In this document: positions 33,685 to 45,010 of the stretch, piece after piece
Layout: each line of letters starts with the position of its first letter
How positions within the stretch are numbered: position 1 is the first letter of the stretch
Source of the DNA: Isoetes taiwanensis
Lineage: Eukaryota > Streptophyta > Lycopodiopsida > Isoetales > Isoetaceae
DNA length: 64,000 nt
Direction of reading: 5' to 3'
Assembly (NCBI GenBank): GCA_021234155.1
Contig: JAJEKV010000035.1
Span: 5,470,224-5,534,223, forward strand
Notes under the pieces: generated by a model
What the model was told of the DNA's origin: nothing
Seen by the model: the letters and a program-made list of their open reading frames with translations, nothing else
Databases searched by the model: none
Position numbers and translations under genes: made by a program

Positions 33685-33977
33685 TTAATACTTACCAAAG
33701 TCAAAGTCCCCTAACTTGGGGCCCTCTATTGAGATCCGAAGCAATGCATCAAGGCCATCTCTTTGTAGCCTATTTCTAAACTTGTTTTTGATGCATTTCA
33801 TGCGGCTAAAACCTCTTTCACAAGTAGCCGTACTTGAACATTGAATAAGGCCAATTTCCGCAATTTTTAGTAGCTCGGGAAACTTTTGTTTCCAAGTCTC
33901 ATTGCAACGGATCATACCCCATATGTCCAAGAAGCCTCTACCAAGCCATTCCGTAGTAGCTTGCCTTTTATAAATCC
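33685..33977 (-). pseudogene. hAT-family transposase, C-terminal dimerisation domain
   Basis: Open on the minus strand from 33,977 to a stop at 33,685. Reads TEWLGRGFLDIWGMIRC, then FPELLKIAEIGLIQCSSTATCERGFSRMK, then KNKFRNRLQRDGLDALLRISIEGP. The ATCERGFSRMK...IKNKFRNRL pattern is the hAT dimerisation region of the ZNF862/KIAA1586-like branch. The protein is cut at its upstream side exactly where the CACTA terminus begins (33,978), so insertion of that element removed or displaced the rest. Confidence 0.85.
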
Positions 33978-34460
33978 CACTACAAAACCAAAGCCCTGTT
34001 ACGACGTCTATTACGACGTCCAGACGTCGTTTGCACGTCGATGATCGACGTCAACACGTCGATAAACGACGTCTATTTCGACGTCGGAGCGTCGATTATC
34101 GACCTTTATGCGTCGCTATACGCGTCGAAACGGCGGCGTCTTTAAGCGACGACTTGACGTCGTTCAACGTCGTTGCGCACACGTGGGTCAGCCACGCGGC
34201 ACTGCTGCCAGCGTGACCGCGCCAGCGCGGCCGGCTGGCGTGGCAGATGAGCTGGCAACGTCGTTCAACGACGAAAAGTACACGTCATCATGTCCATCCA
34301 GCGTGGCGTTGCCAGCGCGTAGCGCTGACGTGGCTGCCACGTGTGAAACGTCGTTCAACGACGTTGCTGGCGTGGCTGTCATCTGTTTGCTGCGTGGCTG
34401 TCGCGTGTCTGCTGGCCTGGCGCCACGCAGACAACGTCGTTCAACGACGATTAAGGAATT
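33978..34460. mobile_element. CACTA (En/Spm) terminus with subterminal repeats
   Basis: Begins CACTACAAAA, the hallmark of plant CACTA terminal inverted repeats, followed at once by many copies of an ACGACGTC-type motif (33,998-34,130). Further in, GTCGTTCAACGACG recurs at about 34,260, 34,350 and 34,434. Clustered subterminal repeats in this position are where CACTA transposases bind. The matching TTTTGTAGTG end was not found; opposite-orientation motifs (CGTTGAACGACG) at 43.36-43.46 kb suggest the other side. Confidence 0.7.
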
Positions 34461-35250
34461 TTGATAAAAAAAAATATTTATTTAATATTATTCAATATGA
34501 TTTAACGGACAGTTAATATTCATATTCAAAATTAACAAATATTTAATATAAATAAATATTTAGTATTTATTAATATTAATATTATCAATAATATTAATAG
34601 TATTAATAAATATTAAATATGAACAAAATAAATCGAGAATAAATATTTAAAAATTTAAAAATTCGAAAAATAGAAACAAATATTGATTAAATTATATTAG
34701 TATTCAGTATCATGGTAGATAAGCATTATTGTTTAATATGTAATTAAATGTTTAATAAATCTAAGAATAAAAAAATAGAATCGAGCATAAAATTAACATA
34801 ACAAAAAAATCACAAATAACTAGTAACGGTGCCCAGCGTTGCTGGGCATAAGTTCAACCTGTAAATGTTTTGGCCGCAATAAAAAAAAATGTGCAGTAAT
34901 AGTCTAACTTTTGTAACTTCTTATTATAACAAAAACTTCTTAAAGCTTTAACAACATTTTAAATGAAACCTAGCTCCTTCATGTTAGATAATATTGCATT
35001 TCGTATCTTTTTGAGGTTCGAGGTTTGAGGTTTGAGGTTTTTCTACCCTTGTTTACCTAGGCAAAATTGAAAACCGATTAATGACAGACCTGTTAATGAT
35101 CCCACTATTTTCCAACTGGCATTCTGCTCTATACTAATGTCAATGAACTTGTTGTTAGTTCCTCCACGTTGTAAGAGGCCAACATTTTTATTACGTAATG
35201 CCACACTCATCTCCCACTTATTGACTTAGCACAATGTTATGTTTTACACT

Positions 35251-35440
35251 TGTGTTAGCATTAATGACTGTTTTGAGACATATTGAGGGTTGAAACATAT
35301 TGACATTACGACTTAACATTTGCACTTATGCTAGCATTGATTGTGTTAGCATAATGTGACTGGGTTGAGACATATTGAGGGTTGAAACATATTGACATTA
35401 TGACTTTAACATTTGCACTTATGCTAGCATTAATTGTATT
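35251..35440. repeat. Tandem duplication, 93 bp x2, inside the Helitron
   Basis: The block with TTGAGACATATTGAGGGTTG and TTTGCACTTATGCTAGCATT occurs at 35,272 and again 93 bp later at 35,365. Confidence 0.85.
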
Positions 35441-37736
35441 ATCATAATGACCGGAGACAATAGAAATCTCTATAAATCTTATATCGAATGCAATGGTCTC
35501 ATCAAAAATATCAAATGTGAAATGAATGCCAATTTTGCCCTTGTACAATTATGATTCCAACTATGTTTCATGAGGTGTGCGTTGTTGTCCTATTCAACAA
35601 TCTTGGGAGGTGTGCCTGAATTCTTCTTGTTGTCCTATTCAACAACCTTCCTTATTTTATTTTATAAAATTTTAAAAAACCAAGCCTAGTTGTGTTTATG
35701 TAAGGGGCAACCCCTTATATATTAACACAAATCTCACACAATAGTCACTCATAGTCCACCAATTTTTGCAAGCATCGTTCATGGTTCACACAATCTAGCA
35801 TATAAACTTAAGCATTATAAATCCCAACTTTCTTGAGGTGGTCTCTTCATGTAAAGCTAAACGTAGTCATCACTTGCAGCCAGTACAGATCACATGGGCA
35901 AAATTTGTTATCTTGATTGCATAAAGTACATCAAAATTTATTGGAAACAAAAATGCAGAACAACATGAGCCTTAGTGGTGGAAGGCCCTTCAACTCCCCA
36001 ACATTTTCATACCCCTTTAAGTAGCCATAGCATCTAAGAGAGTTAACAATTGGGCTAGATCTTAAATTTATCAGGTTTTTCTTATACCATAGCCACCAGA
36101 ACACTTAGCAGATGTTCTTTTTGCATACTTTATATTGCCCACGTCCCAAAAAGTGACGTTTGCCTTTATTCCCTCTTCTTTTTAGTTTTCTTTTTTTTTT
36201 CTCCCTTATCAAAATCCTTCCATGTCTAACATATTCTCTTGCTAAATTGTGCCATCTGTTTTGGCTTTAAGCATATTTAGTTTGAAATAGAGCATTTGTT
36301 TTCCTTGATCTGGGTTTTACCCAATACTGAACATAAGAATGGTCAGCTTACTTAATCTATTTGCACAATAACCAGCCTAATAACCAACAGTTATTTTCAG
36401 TTATGTCTCCATCACCACATTTGTCGAATGATGCTTGAAGGAGGTAAATCCCACATCCTTTTTTTTCTTTTGTTCTAAGATATCGGGAGCGTAATATATT
36501 GGAGCTTACAACAAATTGAATCATCAATCACACCGGGCTTTTTAGCATATCAAGCCATTTCATCAAGCAGGGGAAACAGAGCAGGGATATAACAACGCTA
36601 AATTTGATAGAGTTGGGGAAAAGCATGAATTCTCGCGCACAAGTAATAGCCCAATCTATGTAAATCTGTAGCATGATATGTGTCTTCCTCAGGAACACGA
36701 AGAGAACACAGAGCTCAGCCAAAAGGGCTCCTCCATGTTCTAGTAACCAGCAATTGAATTTGAAAGTCTTTTTCATCTAACAAAGATTTGATGTACAGGT
36801 GCTCCAAATTAACAACACAACATAACGAAATTTAAGTACTAAAAACTATACCTTCAAGCAGAGGGTTCTTTGATGCTTATTCGCAACGTTTTGTGCCAAG
36901 TAGAATCCATGCAAGAACAAAGAGAGGGAATAGACACCTAAGCAGTAATTCCATACAACCTTGGTGTTGCAGATGCTGCCATCTGCTACATACTACAGGC
37001 TTTGAAACATTTACTCTGCTTCTCTATTTAAGATGTTTGTGGACAAATCTGATCAACCTAGCCATGCAAAGATAGATAGATAGATAGACAACATTAAAAC
37101 ACAATATGCCATGTTTAAAACAGGCACATTCACAGTTAATGAGCATGAATTAAGACGAACATCTAAAGGATAGAAATTTGACTGTGCTTACCTCACACTC
37201 CAGCTTGGCTTAAGAGTATTAGATAGATGTTCCTACGCTCAGATAAAAAAGCAAGCAAACACAAGTAGAAATAAATCTATCCAGAATCGCTTGAAAACAT
37301 TATAAATTATGCGTATTGTGCCAAGGAACGGCTATCGTGAAAATTTGGAACACCGCAAACATACAAAAAACATTGAGCATACAGAAAAATACAGAAAAAG
37401 TGAATAGATGAGCACCTCGCGACATTACAGGGGCATGATCGGTATACTTGGAACCCCTATCTGCTAGCAGCATCTAACTCCTGCACGGTTGCAGTCTGCC
37501 AGATCGAAGATGCAAGGGCGGTTGTTTGCATATGCAATCGCCCTCATCGACTCAAATGCTGGCGTGCCTCCTTGGCCCGACTCCGATTTTGCCTTTGCCA
37601 TGGTTTTGGATGGCTTCAAGCTTGCTTACAGCGAAACCCTTAGATGTAACCAAATTTACTTCAATCGACCCTTTGTGATTCCACCATATCCATATCAAAC
37701 CTATCCCTGCCATCCAGCAATGCGAGATTGCTGTGC

Positions 37737-37895
37737 ATGCCTTGCAAGCTTCAGCACATGCTTTGCAGTGCCAGATTGATCCTGAGAGCTGCAAACCTGG
37801 CCGCCGTCCTTGAATTCATCTATACAGCAGACGTCATGGGCATCCATCGACATAAAACCGCTCAGGTGCCCGCCATAGCCATCATCGAGAACTGA
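37737..37895 (+). pseudogene. Possible captured fragment with BTB-like end
   Basis: A 52-residue frame within the Helitron contains AANLAAVLEFIYTADV, similar to the LLEFIYTG turn of BTB/POZ domains. Upstream sequence (37,490-37,730) reads in another frame and shows nothing recognisable. Helitrons often carry host gene pieces, but a single short motif is weak evidence. Confidence 0.25.
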
Positions 37896-38227
37896 AGATG
37901 AGATGCTCAAGCGTTAGCCGCCTTGAAACCATACCGAGAGGAGATAGATGCAAAATCGAGGCCGTCAGAATTTTAAGGGAAAACATTTCGCCATAGCCAA
38001 GCTTGGCCGCAAACCAAAAAAAAACCTAAAAAGGGTAATTAGGTAACGATGCAGATGATGCCACGTGGCCTGGCGAAATCTCAGCCGCCCAATCTAGGGC
38101 GCCATTCAAGACAGACATACACTATAATTTTATAATATAGGATAAGAACAAAGCATAAAAAATTTAAATTGAATTCAATTAATATATTTCACAATGTAAT
38201 TTGCACATTACAAAATATATTAAGTCT

Positions 38228-39155
38228 TTAGTTGTTGCTCTCTTCTTCTTCTTCTTCATTGGCTTCGTCTTCATTTACCTGCATTATATCGTATCGCAAC
38301 AATTAGTTCATTGTAGTCACAAATAATTATCTAATGAATGATACACACTTCATCCCCCCTTTCATGCGCAGTGGCGTACGCGATGGCCGCATGACTGCCT
38401 TGTTTGAAGGCCCTTTCGCGTTCATCTTTAGCAGTCGGGCGACCAACAAATGACGCCTATTGAGAATGAGCACCAAAACTAATGTTAGTGTTCAACTCGA
38501 GATTCTACATTATAAACCAAATTTATACTTACAAATAGCTTATCCAGAAAGCCATAACCGCCAGACCCAGTCTTATTGGCACTATGGCTGCCACTTGCTT
38601 CGTCGTACCTCGCGTCCAGCGCTGCCTTTGTTCTAGCTTCCCCTTTCTTTGATAATATGTTGGCCTTCAAACACTACAATGCAATACAAGGACTTAGTCC
38701 ACATGGCATCATCTAATTATACGACTCATGGGAGAGATGATGTACTTGAAATGCCTCATTAGTCAACCAGATAGGCTGTGCCACTTCCTCTATCGAGACT
38801 CCTGTAGCTTTGGCAAGAGCTTTCAGCTGCTTCTTCTGATTACCTCTGCAAAATATAAATAAAATATGAGTACAATGAGGTTATAATGAAGAACGAAAGA
38901 GCCTAATACCTGGTGGCTTTAACATGTTTACCCTGCTTTGAACAAACCTCCCTCCATGAGATCTCTCCTGACTTGAGCTCGGGATATTCTGCTTCTAAAA
39001 GCTCCTTGATCCTCTCTTTTTTTCTCATCATAGGCTCCCCGAAGTTCCATTCACCCTTGTGGACGCGTTATGGCAAACGCTATTTGTGACACTATTAGCC
39101 ATCTTCCAAAATTGTCGCCATCTGCGGTAGGTCGGCGCTGCAACTTCGCTACTAC
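38228..39155 (-). CDS. Spliced transposon-borne gene, C-terminal exons (family unknown)
   Basis: Five exons connect on the minus strand with GT-AG sites and matching phases: about 39,155-38,910, 38,845-38,746, 38,673-38,533, 38,456-38,349 and 38,278-38,228 (TAA). Text along the way: PTYRRWRQFWKMA; GEWNFGEPMMRKKERIKE; KKQLKALAKATGVSIEEV; KANILSKKGEARTKAALDAR; VGRPTAKDERERAFKQGSHAA; a Glu-rich tail. The first exon needs a one-base frame change near 39,065. It lies between the CACTA terminus at 33,978 and the opposite subterminal motifs at 43.4 kb, so I take it for an accessory gene of that element, perhaps related to the DNA-binding TNPA class. I could not match a named family. Phase agreement across four introns makes the exon model solid even though the function is unknown. 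Confidence 0.6.
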
Positions 39156-39159
39156 ACTC

Positions 39160-41550
39160 AACATAATGACTAACATATGAATATGTGTTAGTGAACAAAA
39201 AGGGCATAATTCAAGATGAACTCACTCATATTGAAAGAGATGCCTTCGTGGAGGTGGTGCGTGGGTGCACGATCTTTACCGTAGCTTGAAGAGGAATTAT
39301 GCCCACTCGGCGTAAACGACGGTTCGGCCGGGCCGTGGGGGTTCATTCTCCTCGTGCTTCGAACGGGCCCAAGATTGAATTCTCAAGGAGTGTATGAGCT
39401 ATGACGGGAGGGTCATGGGCCGTGCACCTCCGCCTACTTTGTTCAACGGCCCGCCAAGAATGTCCATTTCTCAAGGGCGACATCCTAATTGTAAAGGCAT
39501 TCCACCTATCTTCGTGGTTATCGCCTCGTTGATATCTCTGAAATTCCTCGCTTCTTCGTCTTTCCTCGGCCGGATGCAGGTCCTTTTTCCGCCTCTTCAA
39601 GGTGGTGAGAAAGAAGATCCGCCCATAACCACGACGACCGGTAACATTATGCATAGGAAAAGAAGGACGAAAACGCATTTACACGCTTCATTTAAAAACA
39701 TTAGAACGTTAAAAAAAATAAATGGTTAACTTACATTTTATCCTAGAAAAAATCCATACCAAATCCACACAATGGTGGAGGTGGCGGTGGTGGCAAGCTA
39801 AACCCGAACGACCAACTTAGCCTCTTAAAGGCCTTTTGCGGGTTTAGGGTCATCAATAAGGCTACCAAGCCACGCGAGAAGTAAAGTTGTGAACAATAGA
39901 TATGCCATCGCGTCGCATCCCATGGTTCTTTGGACATGTGCAAAAACTTGCAAGTTATTTATATGGAGTCGGCGATGAATAACATAGTAGGAAAGCAACA
40001 AATGTTAGCAACATGGGAAGTTCATTACAAAACATTGGGATTTGAATAATTAAAAGTGTCTTTATATATTTGGTTATTAGACAATTAAAAAATTTAATAC
40101 TCTTAAACATGGCAAGATATACAATATTGTATTCATTATTTGAGTTGTGACAACAACAATTTTGACATCTCCAAGGCATCCATGCACTTCATGTGTCGCC
40201 TTTGTCTCACAACCATGGTAGAAGATATTCCAACACTTTGTAAGGCTTCAACAACTTCGAAGCTTTGGGTCGTGATGAGAATACGCCTTCACGCAGGGCA
40301 CATCATTCTTGTTTTTTGCTCCTCCAACTTGTCAAGACGTCGTTGGTACATATGGGTTGGATTAATCCATTGGGCATTGTTGTTATTATTAAACCACTCC
40401 ATTCGTCGCATAGCTTGCACGCGAAATCCGGAAGCATCTCATAAATATATCCCAATCCATAGACATCATGAATTTCGTGGTCCCCATACACCCATCATCA
40501 TCCTTTGATTTCTCAAACACGCTTCCTCTAACCATGGATATTTTGCTTGTCCATCCGAAAAGTAAGTACCGACACTTCAACAAGGGACGACGCTTTTTAC
40601 GTAAAATGAATTGCATTGTCCCAATCACCAATGGCCACCCACACATTTTGGTACTCATCATCAAAATGTAATTTGACTCTCTTGCAATTAAGCTTTGTGT
40701 GAGTGAAGTGGCCTTTGTGGATCTCAACGACACCTTCGCTAGGGCAAGAGCTATCTCCTGAACATACTTGATATACAACTCGCATTTTGCTCCTAAGTTC
40801 AGCCTATGTGTTTTGTCGGTTCTTCTTGGCCTTCTAGCAATTGCATTTGACCATCTTCTAAAACGTGACAAGTTATTAGGTATATAGTCAAACAAGTGTG
40901 CAAGTGTCTCTCCATTCATGAAAGGTAGAATCACCATTGGCCCTATGGTATCCCCACTAGAGCTAGCAACTTCATATGCAAGTCCAATGGATGTAGCCAA
41001 AGCAGATGCGGGCTCTTGAAGCGTATGTATCTTTGAGCCATCTCATACGTCTGCGCCTATCTTTGCCCTTGAAAACCCATCCACCGTGATAGCTCATCAT
41101 CTTGGAAGTGTTGTGTTCCGTTGATCTTGATTTGATACGCGATGTGTTGGTTTCTCCTCAATAAGGCGACACATCCACGCCTCTACGGCATGGGATCAAC
41201 AAAGATTGATGTGTTCATGTGATTCTCCAAAGAAAAGTGGGCCTTGCTAGGCCCCGCCCACTAGAGCTTCCCCCTGATGCAAAGCATTTTAATTACCTCA
41301 ACCGACGTGCATTGAGATCCGCAATGATGTTCTTGTAATCTGCACGCCGCTTCTTTGAGGAATTCCATGAAGCTACCCATTCCTTTGACACGAAAGCCTC
41401 AAAGATTGGGACTTTAAGCTGCAATCAATGCTTCAAACATGTCTTCGATTCATCCATGGGGTTTCCAATCATTGGCTTTACATGTGTGTCAAGGAGAGAA
41501 GTCAACATTTCTTCTTGACACGCCATTTTTGTGCTAACTCAAATTGGCAC
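39160..41550 (-). pseudogene. Coding-like but broken minus-strand sequence upstream
   Basis: Several stretches read as protein on the minus strand without forming one frame. Examples are EPSFTPSGHNSSSSYG near 39.3 kb, a Pro-run (PPPPPPP) near 39.8 kb, VKLHFDDEYQNVWVAIGDW near 40.65 kb and TIGPMVILPFMNGETLAHLF near 40.9 kb (within an open stretch 41,000-40,389). They probably represent 5' exons, or the transposase half, of the same CACTA-like element. No transposase signature could be fixed. Confidence 0.4.
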
Positions 41551-42011
41551 TTCCTTTTCACGTCGACAAAATGGTCGACACGCTGACCAGGGCTTTAGCA
41601 TCTCCTACGGGACTTTTCGTTAGCACATATCTCATTTATGACCATCGCCTAATCTCACTAATCATTAGTGTCTTCACGTCGGGGCCATACCTATTAAACC
41701 AATTTAGATTCATTAATCTTGCTTTTGTGACTTTTTTCAAACCTTCATTATGAATCTTTACCTACTTTCTTAAGAGTTAGTTTCCCTTTTAATTTTTTTT
41801 TTTTTTTAAAACCAACTATTTAAATTTTTTCTTGTTTTAACCACTCCACATCAGTTGTTTTTTTGACATCCCTAACATCTTTAAAAAACAACATTCTTAA
41901 CTAGAAACCCGAAAATCAATAATGCAATTTTTTTCAAAAACCCCGCCTTTGTCCAATCCCGTAAAGATTTCTATTTATTGATATATTAATAAAAAAAAAA
42001 ATAAGAGAGTA
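41551..42011. other. AT-rich spacer
   Basis: T- and A-runs; no gene or repeat of note. Confidence 0.45.
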
Positions 42012-42352
42012 GTGAGCTTGGACCTGAACACCTAGTCTTCTCCACTCAAGGCGAGCCACCATGCCCTTGTCCAAGTCTCCCCAAATTTTTCTAAACTAAA
42101 TACATTAATCAATAAAATTACAGAGTAAATCCATGAGCTTGGACCCTGAACACCTAGTCTTCTCCACTCAAGGCGGAGCCGACCATGCCCCTTGTCCAAG
42201 TCTCCCCAATTCTTTCTAAACTAAATACATTAATCAATAAAACTACAAGAGTAAACGGTGAGCTTGGACCTCGAACACCTAGTCTTCCCACTCAAAGGCT
42301 ATGAGCCGACCATGCCCTTGTCCAAGTCTCCCCAAGTTTTTTTTTTAACCTA
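42012..42352. repeat. Tandem repeat, about 123 bp x3
   Basis: Copies start at 42,012, 42,133 and 42,258. Each holds TGAGCTTGGACC, CACCTAGTCTTC, CATGCCCTTGTCCAAG and, in the first two, TAAATACATTAATCAATAAA. Differences are mostly one-base indels. Confidence 0.9.
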
Positions 42353-42733
42353 AATAAAAACATTAAAATTTTATTCTCCTACTCAAACTCAAATTCTTAC
42401 CTAGAATGTCTTCGAGTTTAAAAAATCGATTTCCAAGAGCGACGATTTTGTTATTAGTGTACATGCAAAAAAAAAAAAAGGCATTCAATAATTAGAAAAC
42501 TTACATAAATAAAGAAATAAAAAAAAAAAAAAGACCATTCACGTTGAAAAGATCATTGACATTAAAACTATTTACATTGTTAATTAAAAAGAACTATATA
42601 TTGACATGTAAAAATAAAAATAAAAAAAGAAGAATATAAAAGAAGGGGCCTGCCTTTCAACGACGCCCCCTTCTTGTAATAAAAATAGAGGAAGAATGGG
42701 CCCCGCCTTTCAATCCATCGCCCTTCTTCCATG

Positions 42734-42902
42734 GAGAAGAAGAAGAAGAAGAAGAAGAAGAAGAAGAAGAAGAAGAAGAAGAAGAAGAAGAAGAAGAAGA
42801 AGAAGAAGAAGAAGAAGAAGAAGAAGAAGAAGAAGAAGAAGAAGAAGAAGAAGAAGAAGAAGAAGAAGAAGAAGAAGAAGAAGAAGAAGAAAGAAGAAGA
42901 AA
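42734..42902. repeat. Long (GAA)n microsatellite, about 56 units
   Basis: Almost pure GAA for about 168 bp, with a single break at about 42,890, and a second short GAA run at 42,948-42,967. Poly-Lys/poly-Arg frames over it are artefacts. On the minus strand it would sit in a TTC-rich leader before the CACTA-like gene. Confidence 0.97.
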
Positions 42903-43355
42903 GGGGAGATAGGGAAAGAAAGATTGAATAGAATGAGAAAAGTGGTGAAGAAGAAGAAGAAGAAGAAAATGAATAGAAGATTGGAAGAACTAAGATTAGA
43001 AGGAAGAAACCAATGATTGGAAGATGATTGGAAGAAGAAGGAGGAGGATTCGATTCATACTAATAAGAGGCGAAAATGAATTGAAGAAAAACAAGGATGG
43101 AAAGAAGAGGAGGATAGAAATGGGATGGATTGAAAACAAACAAGAAAAAACAAGAAGCCCTAAATCTATCAAACAACAAGCCTAATTAAAAAATAGAGTT
43201 GATTGATCCATTGAAATACCTTTGATGCTTGCTTGAAGCTTGAAAGAACCCAAGGATGATCCGCGCCAAAAATCGCCACAAAAAACGCCTCCAGCCGCTT
43301 AGAACCAAAAAAACTAGGGCGCGGAAAAAGCCGCTCTGCTTTTCTCGATAAAAGT

Positions 43356-43456
43356 TACGCACGCCGTTGAACGACGCCGTCGGACGCCGTTGAACGACGC
43401 CCGTTATAGTCGTTGACCGACGCCTATAACGACGCCTTTGTGTTAAACGACGCGGC
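43356..43456. repeat. CACTA-type subterminal repeat cluster (opposite orientation)
   Basis: CGTTGAACGACGCC occurs twice and CGTTGACCGACGCC once within 100 bp, with several AACGACGCC copies. These are the reverse orientation of the CGTCGTTCAACG motifs at 34.2-34.4 kb, as expected for the other subterminal region of the same element class. No clean terminal repeat follows. Confidence 0.5.
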
Positions 43457-43799
43457 CCTTTTTTATTAAGTTATAATTATAAGTTATTATTATAATTATA
43501 ATTATTATACAAAGAAGGATTGTTTACCCGCTGGAGGGCTGTCATTTATGCAAGAATCTAACTCGTGAAGTCTGCTCTTGAACAGATGTTGAAAGTCCCG
43601 GCTTGCCTCCACCTCCGCAGACATTTTTGTGATAGAAAATGTAGAAATCAAACTCAAATTTTTATCTTTCGACGAACTTAGATGATTAAAAATGGATTTT
43701 CACCGATGGATGGAGTCTGCAATATTCGATCCTCGCATAAACAGAAAGGGTAGAGAAAGAGGTGGGCCGATTTGCGGGAATGACGCCAATGTGTATACC

Positions 43800-44985
43800 G
43801 ACGTGTCTTTTTTTTTTTTATTAAGTTACCAACTTAGATCTATTTGTTTTATTACTTATGTTTTTATCTATATTGTGGTGGCACAAGATAGACCCTTCAC
43901 CTTAATATAACATATCCTACTCACCTTGAATTTCGAAGTTCGAGATATTCAATTTCGTGACACCCATAATGAGTCCATACGAATGTGACCGCCACGCAAT
44001 TAATTTGTTGTCGTCACCGATTTGGACGGGCTTAAGCCTATACCCATTCTAGAGCCCGCCTATGCTTTTCATTTGACGACGTTTTGGTTTATAACGACGT
44101 GTCTTTTTTTTTAAGTTATTATTATTAGCAATCTTTTTTTTTATGACGCCTCATAATTTCGTTGAACGACGCTTATAACGATGTTTCGTTCCAAACTAAC
44201 GGTCCTTTTTTAAGTTAATATTATTAGCAACTTAGATTTGTTTCATTACTTATGTATTTTATCTATCCTTCTTTATCTATCCACTTAGATTTCTCTCCAT
44301 CCTTGTTTATCTATCCACTTTAATAAACCGTGACTTTGTGCACCATTGAGCTTCACTTGCATACTTTCATACTAAATCAAGAAGAAGCCAATCACTTCAA
44401 AGATGATCAGAAGAAAAAGGGGTAAACATATGGCTCACCAGTTGCTCTTTCGAAGATACAATCTACACAAGGCATGCCCAGCCATACCCATGCAAAGTCA
44501 AGCAAGAAGAGCTTTTTGATTTGCCATTTTCTCTAAGTGCATGATCACATACAACTTCATATATGGTTGCAGCCTCTTCATAGATTAAAACTAAGGGTTT
44601 TGGACAAGAAGTTGTGGTTCAACGACGCCTCACCTTGAATTTCGAAGTTCGAGATATTCAATTTCGAAGCACACCCATAATGAGTCCATATGAATGTGAC
44701 GCCCACAATTAATTTGTTGTCGCGACCTGATTTGGACAGTTAAGTATACCTATTCTAGAGCCCGCCTATATGCTTTCATTTGACGCACTTTTTGGTTTAT
44801 ATCGACGTGTCCTTTTTTTTTGTTAATATTATTAGCAACTTAGATTTGTTTCATTATTATGTATTTTATCTATTCTTGTTTATGTATCCACTTAGATTTC
44901 TCCATCCTTGTTTATCTATCCACTTTAATAAACCCGACTTGTGCACCATTGAGCTTCACTTGCATATTTTCATACTAAATCAAAA
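43800..44985. repeat. Imperfect duplication, 600-700 bp offset
   Basis: The block CTCACCTTGAATTTCGAAGTTC... at about 43,920 returns at about 44,630. It includes ATTCTAGAGCCCGCCTAT and a TTTGGTTTATA(A/T)CGACGTGTC phrase. The following TTAGATTTCTC...ACTTTAATAAACC block at about 44,282 returns at about 44,892. ACGACG-type motifs near 44,100-44,180 suggest a further CACTA relative. No gene. Confidence 0.7.
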
Positions 44986-45010
44986 TTGCCAGCCACCCAA
45001 ATTTTTTATC

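Larger units (their letters stand above)
34820..38142 (-). mobile_element. Non-autonomous Helitron, 3.3 kb
   Basis: Read on the minus strand, the element starts A|TCCTATATTATAAAAT (38,142), a common Helitron 5' end. It finishes with a GCCCAGC-AAC-GCTGGGC hairpin (34,847-34,831), seven bases, then CTAG|T (CTAG at 34,823-34,820). The flanking bases are A at 34,819 and T at 38,143, so it sits between A and T with no target duplication, as Helitrons do. No Rep/helicase is encoded, so it depends on another copy. It lies within the CACTA-like region. Most of the inside is AT-rich spacer; a small coding-like piece near 37.7 kb may be captured host sequence. Confidence 0.82.

Noticed and set aside
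42696-43016. Long poly-Arg or poly-Lys open frames
   Set aside because: They are just the GAA microsatellite read in different frames.
43618-43632. ATTTTTGTGATAG as the right CACTA end
   Set aside because: It differs from TTTTGTAGTG in the key positions, and subterminal motifs do not lead directly up to it.
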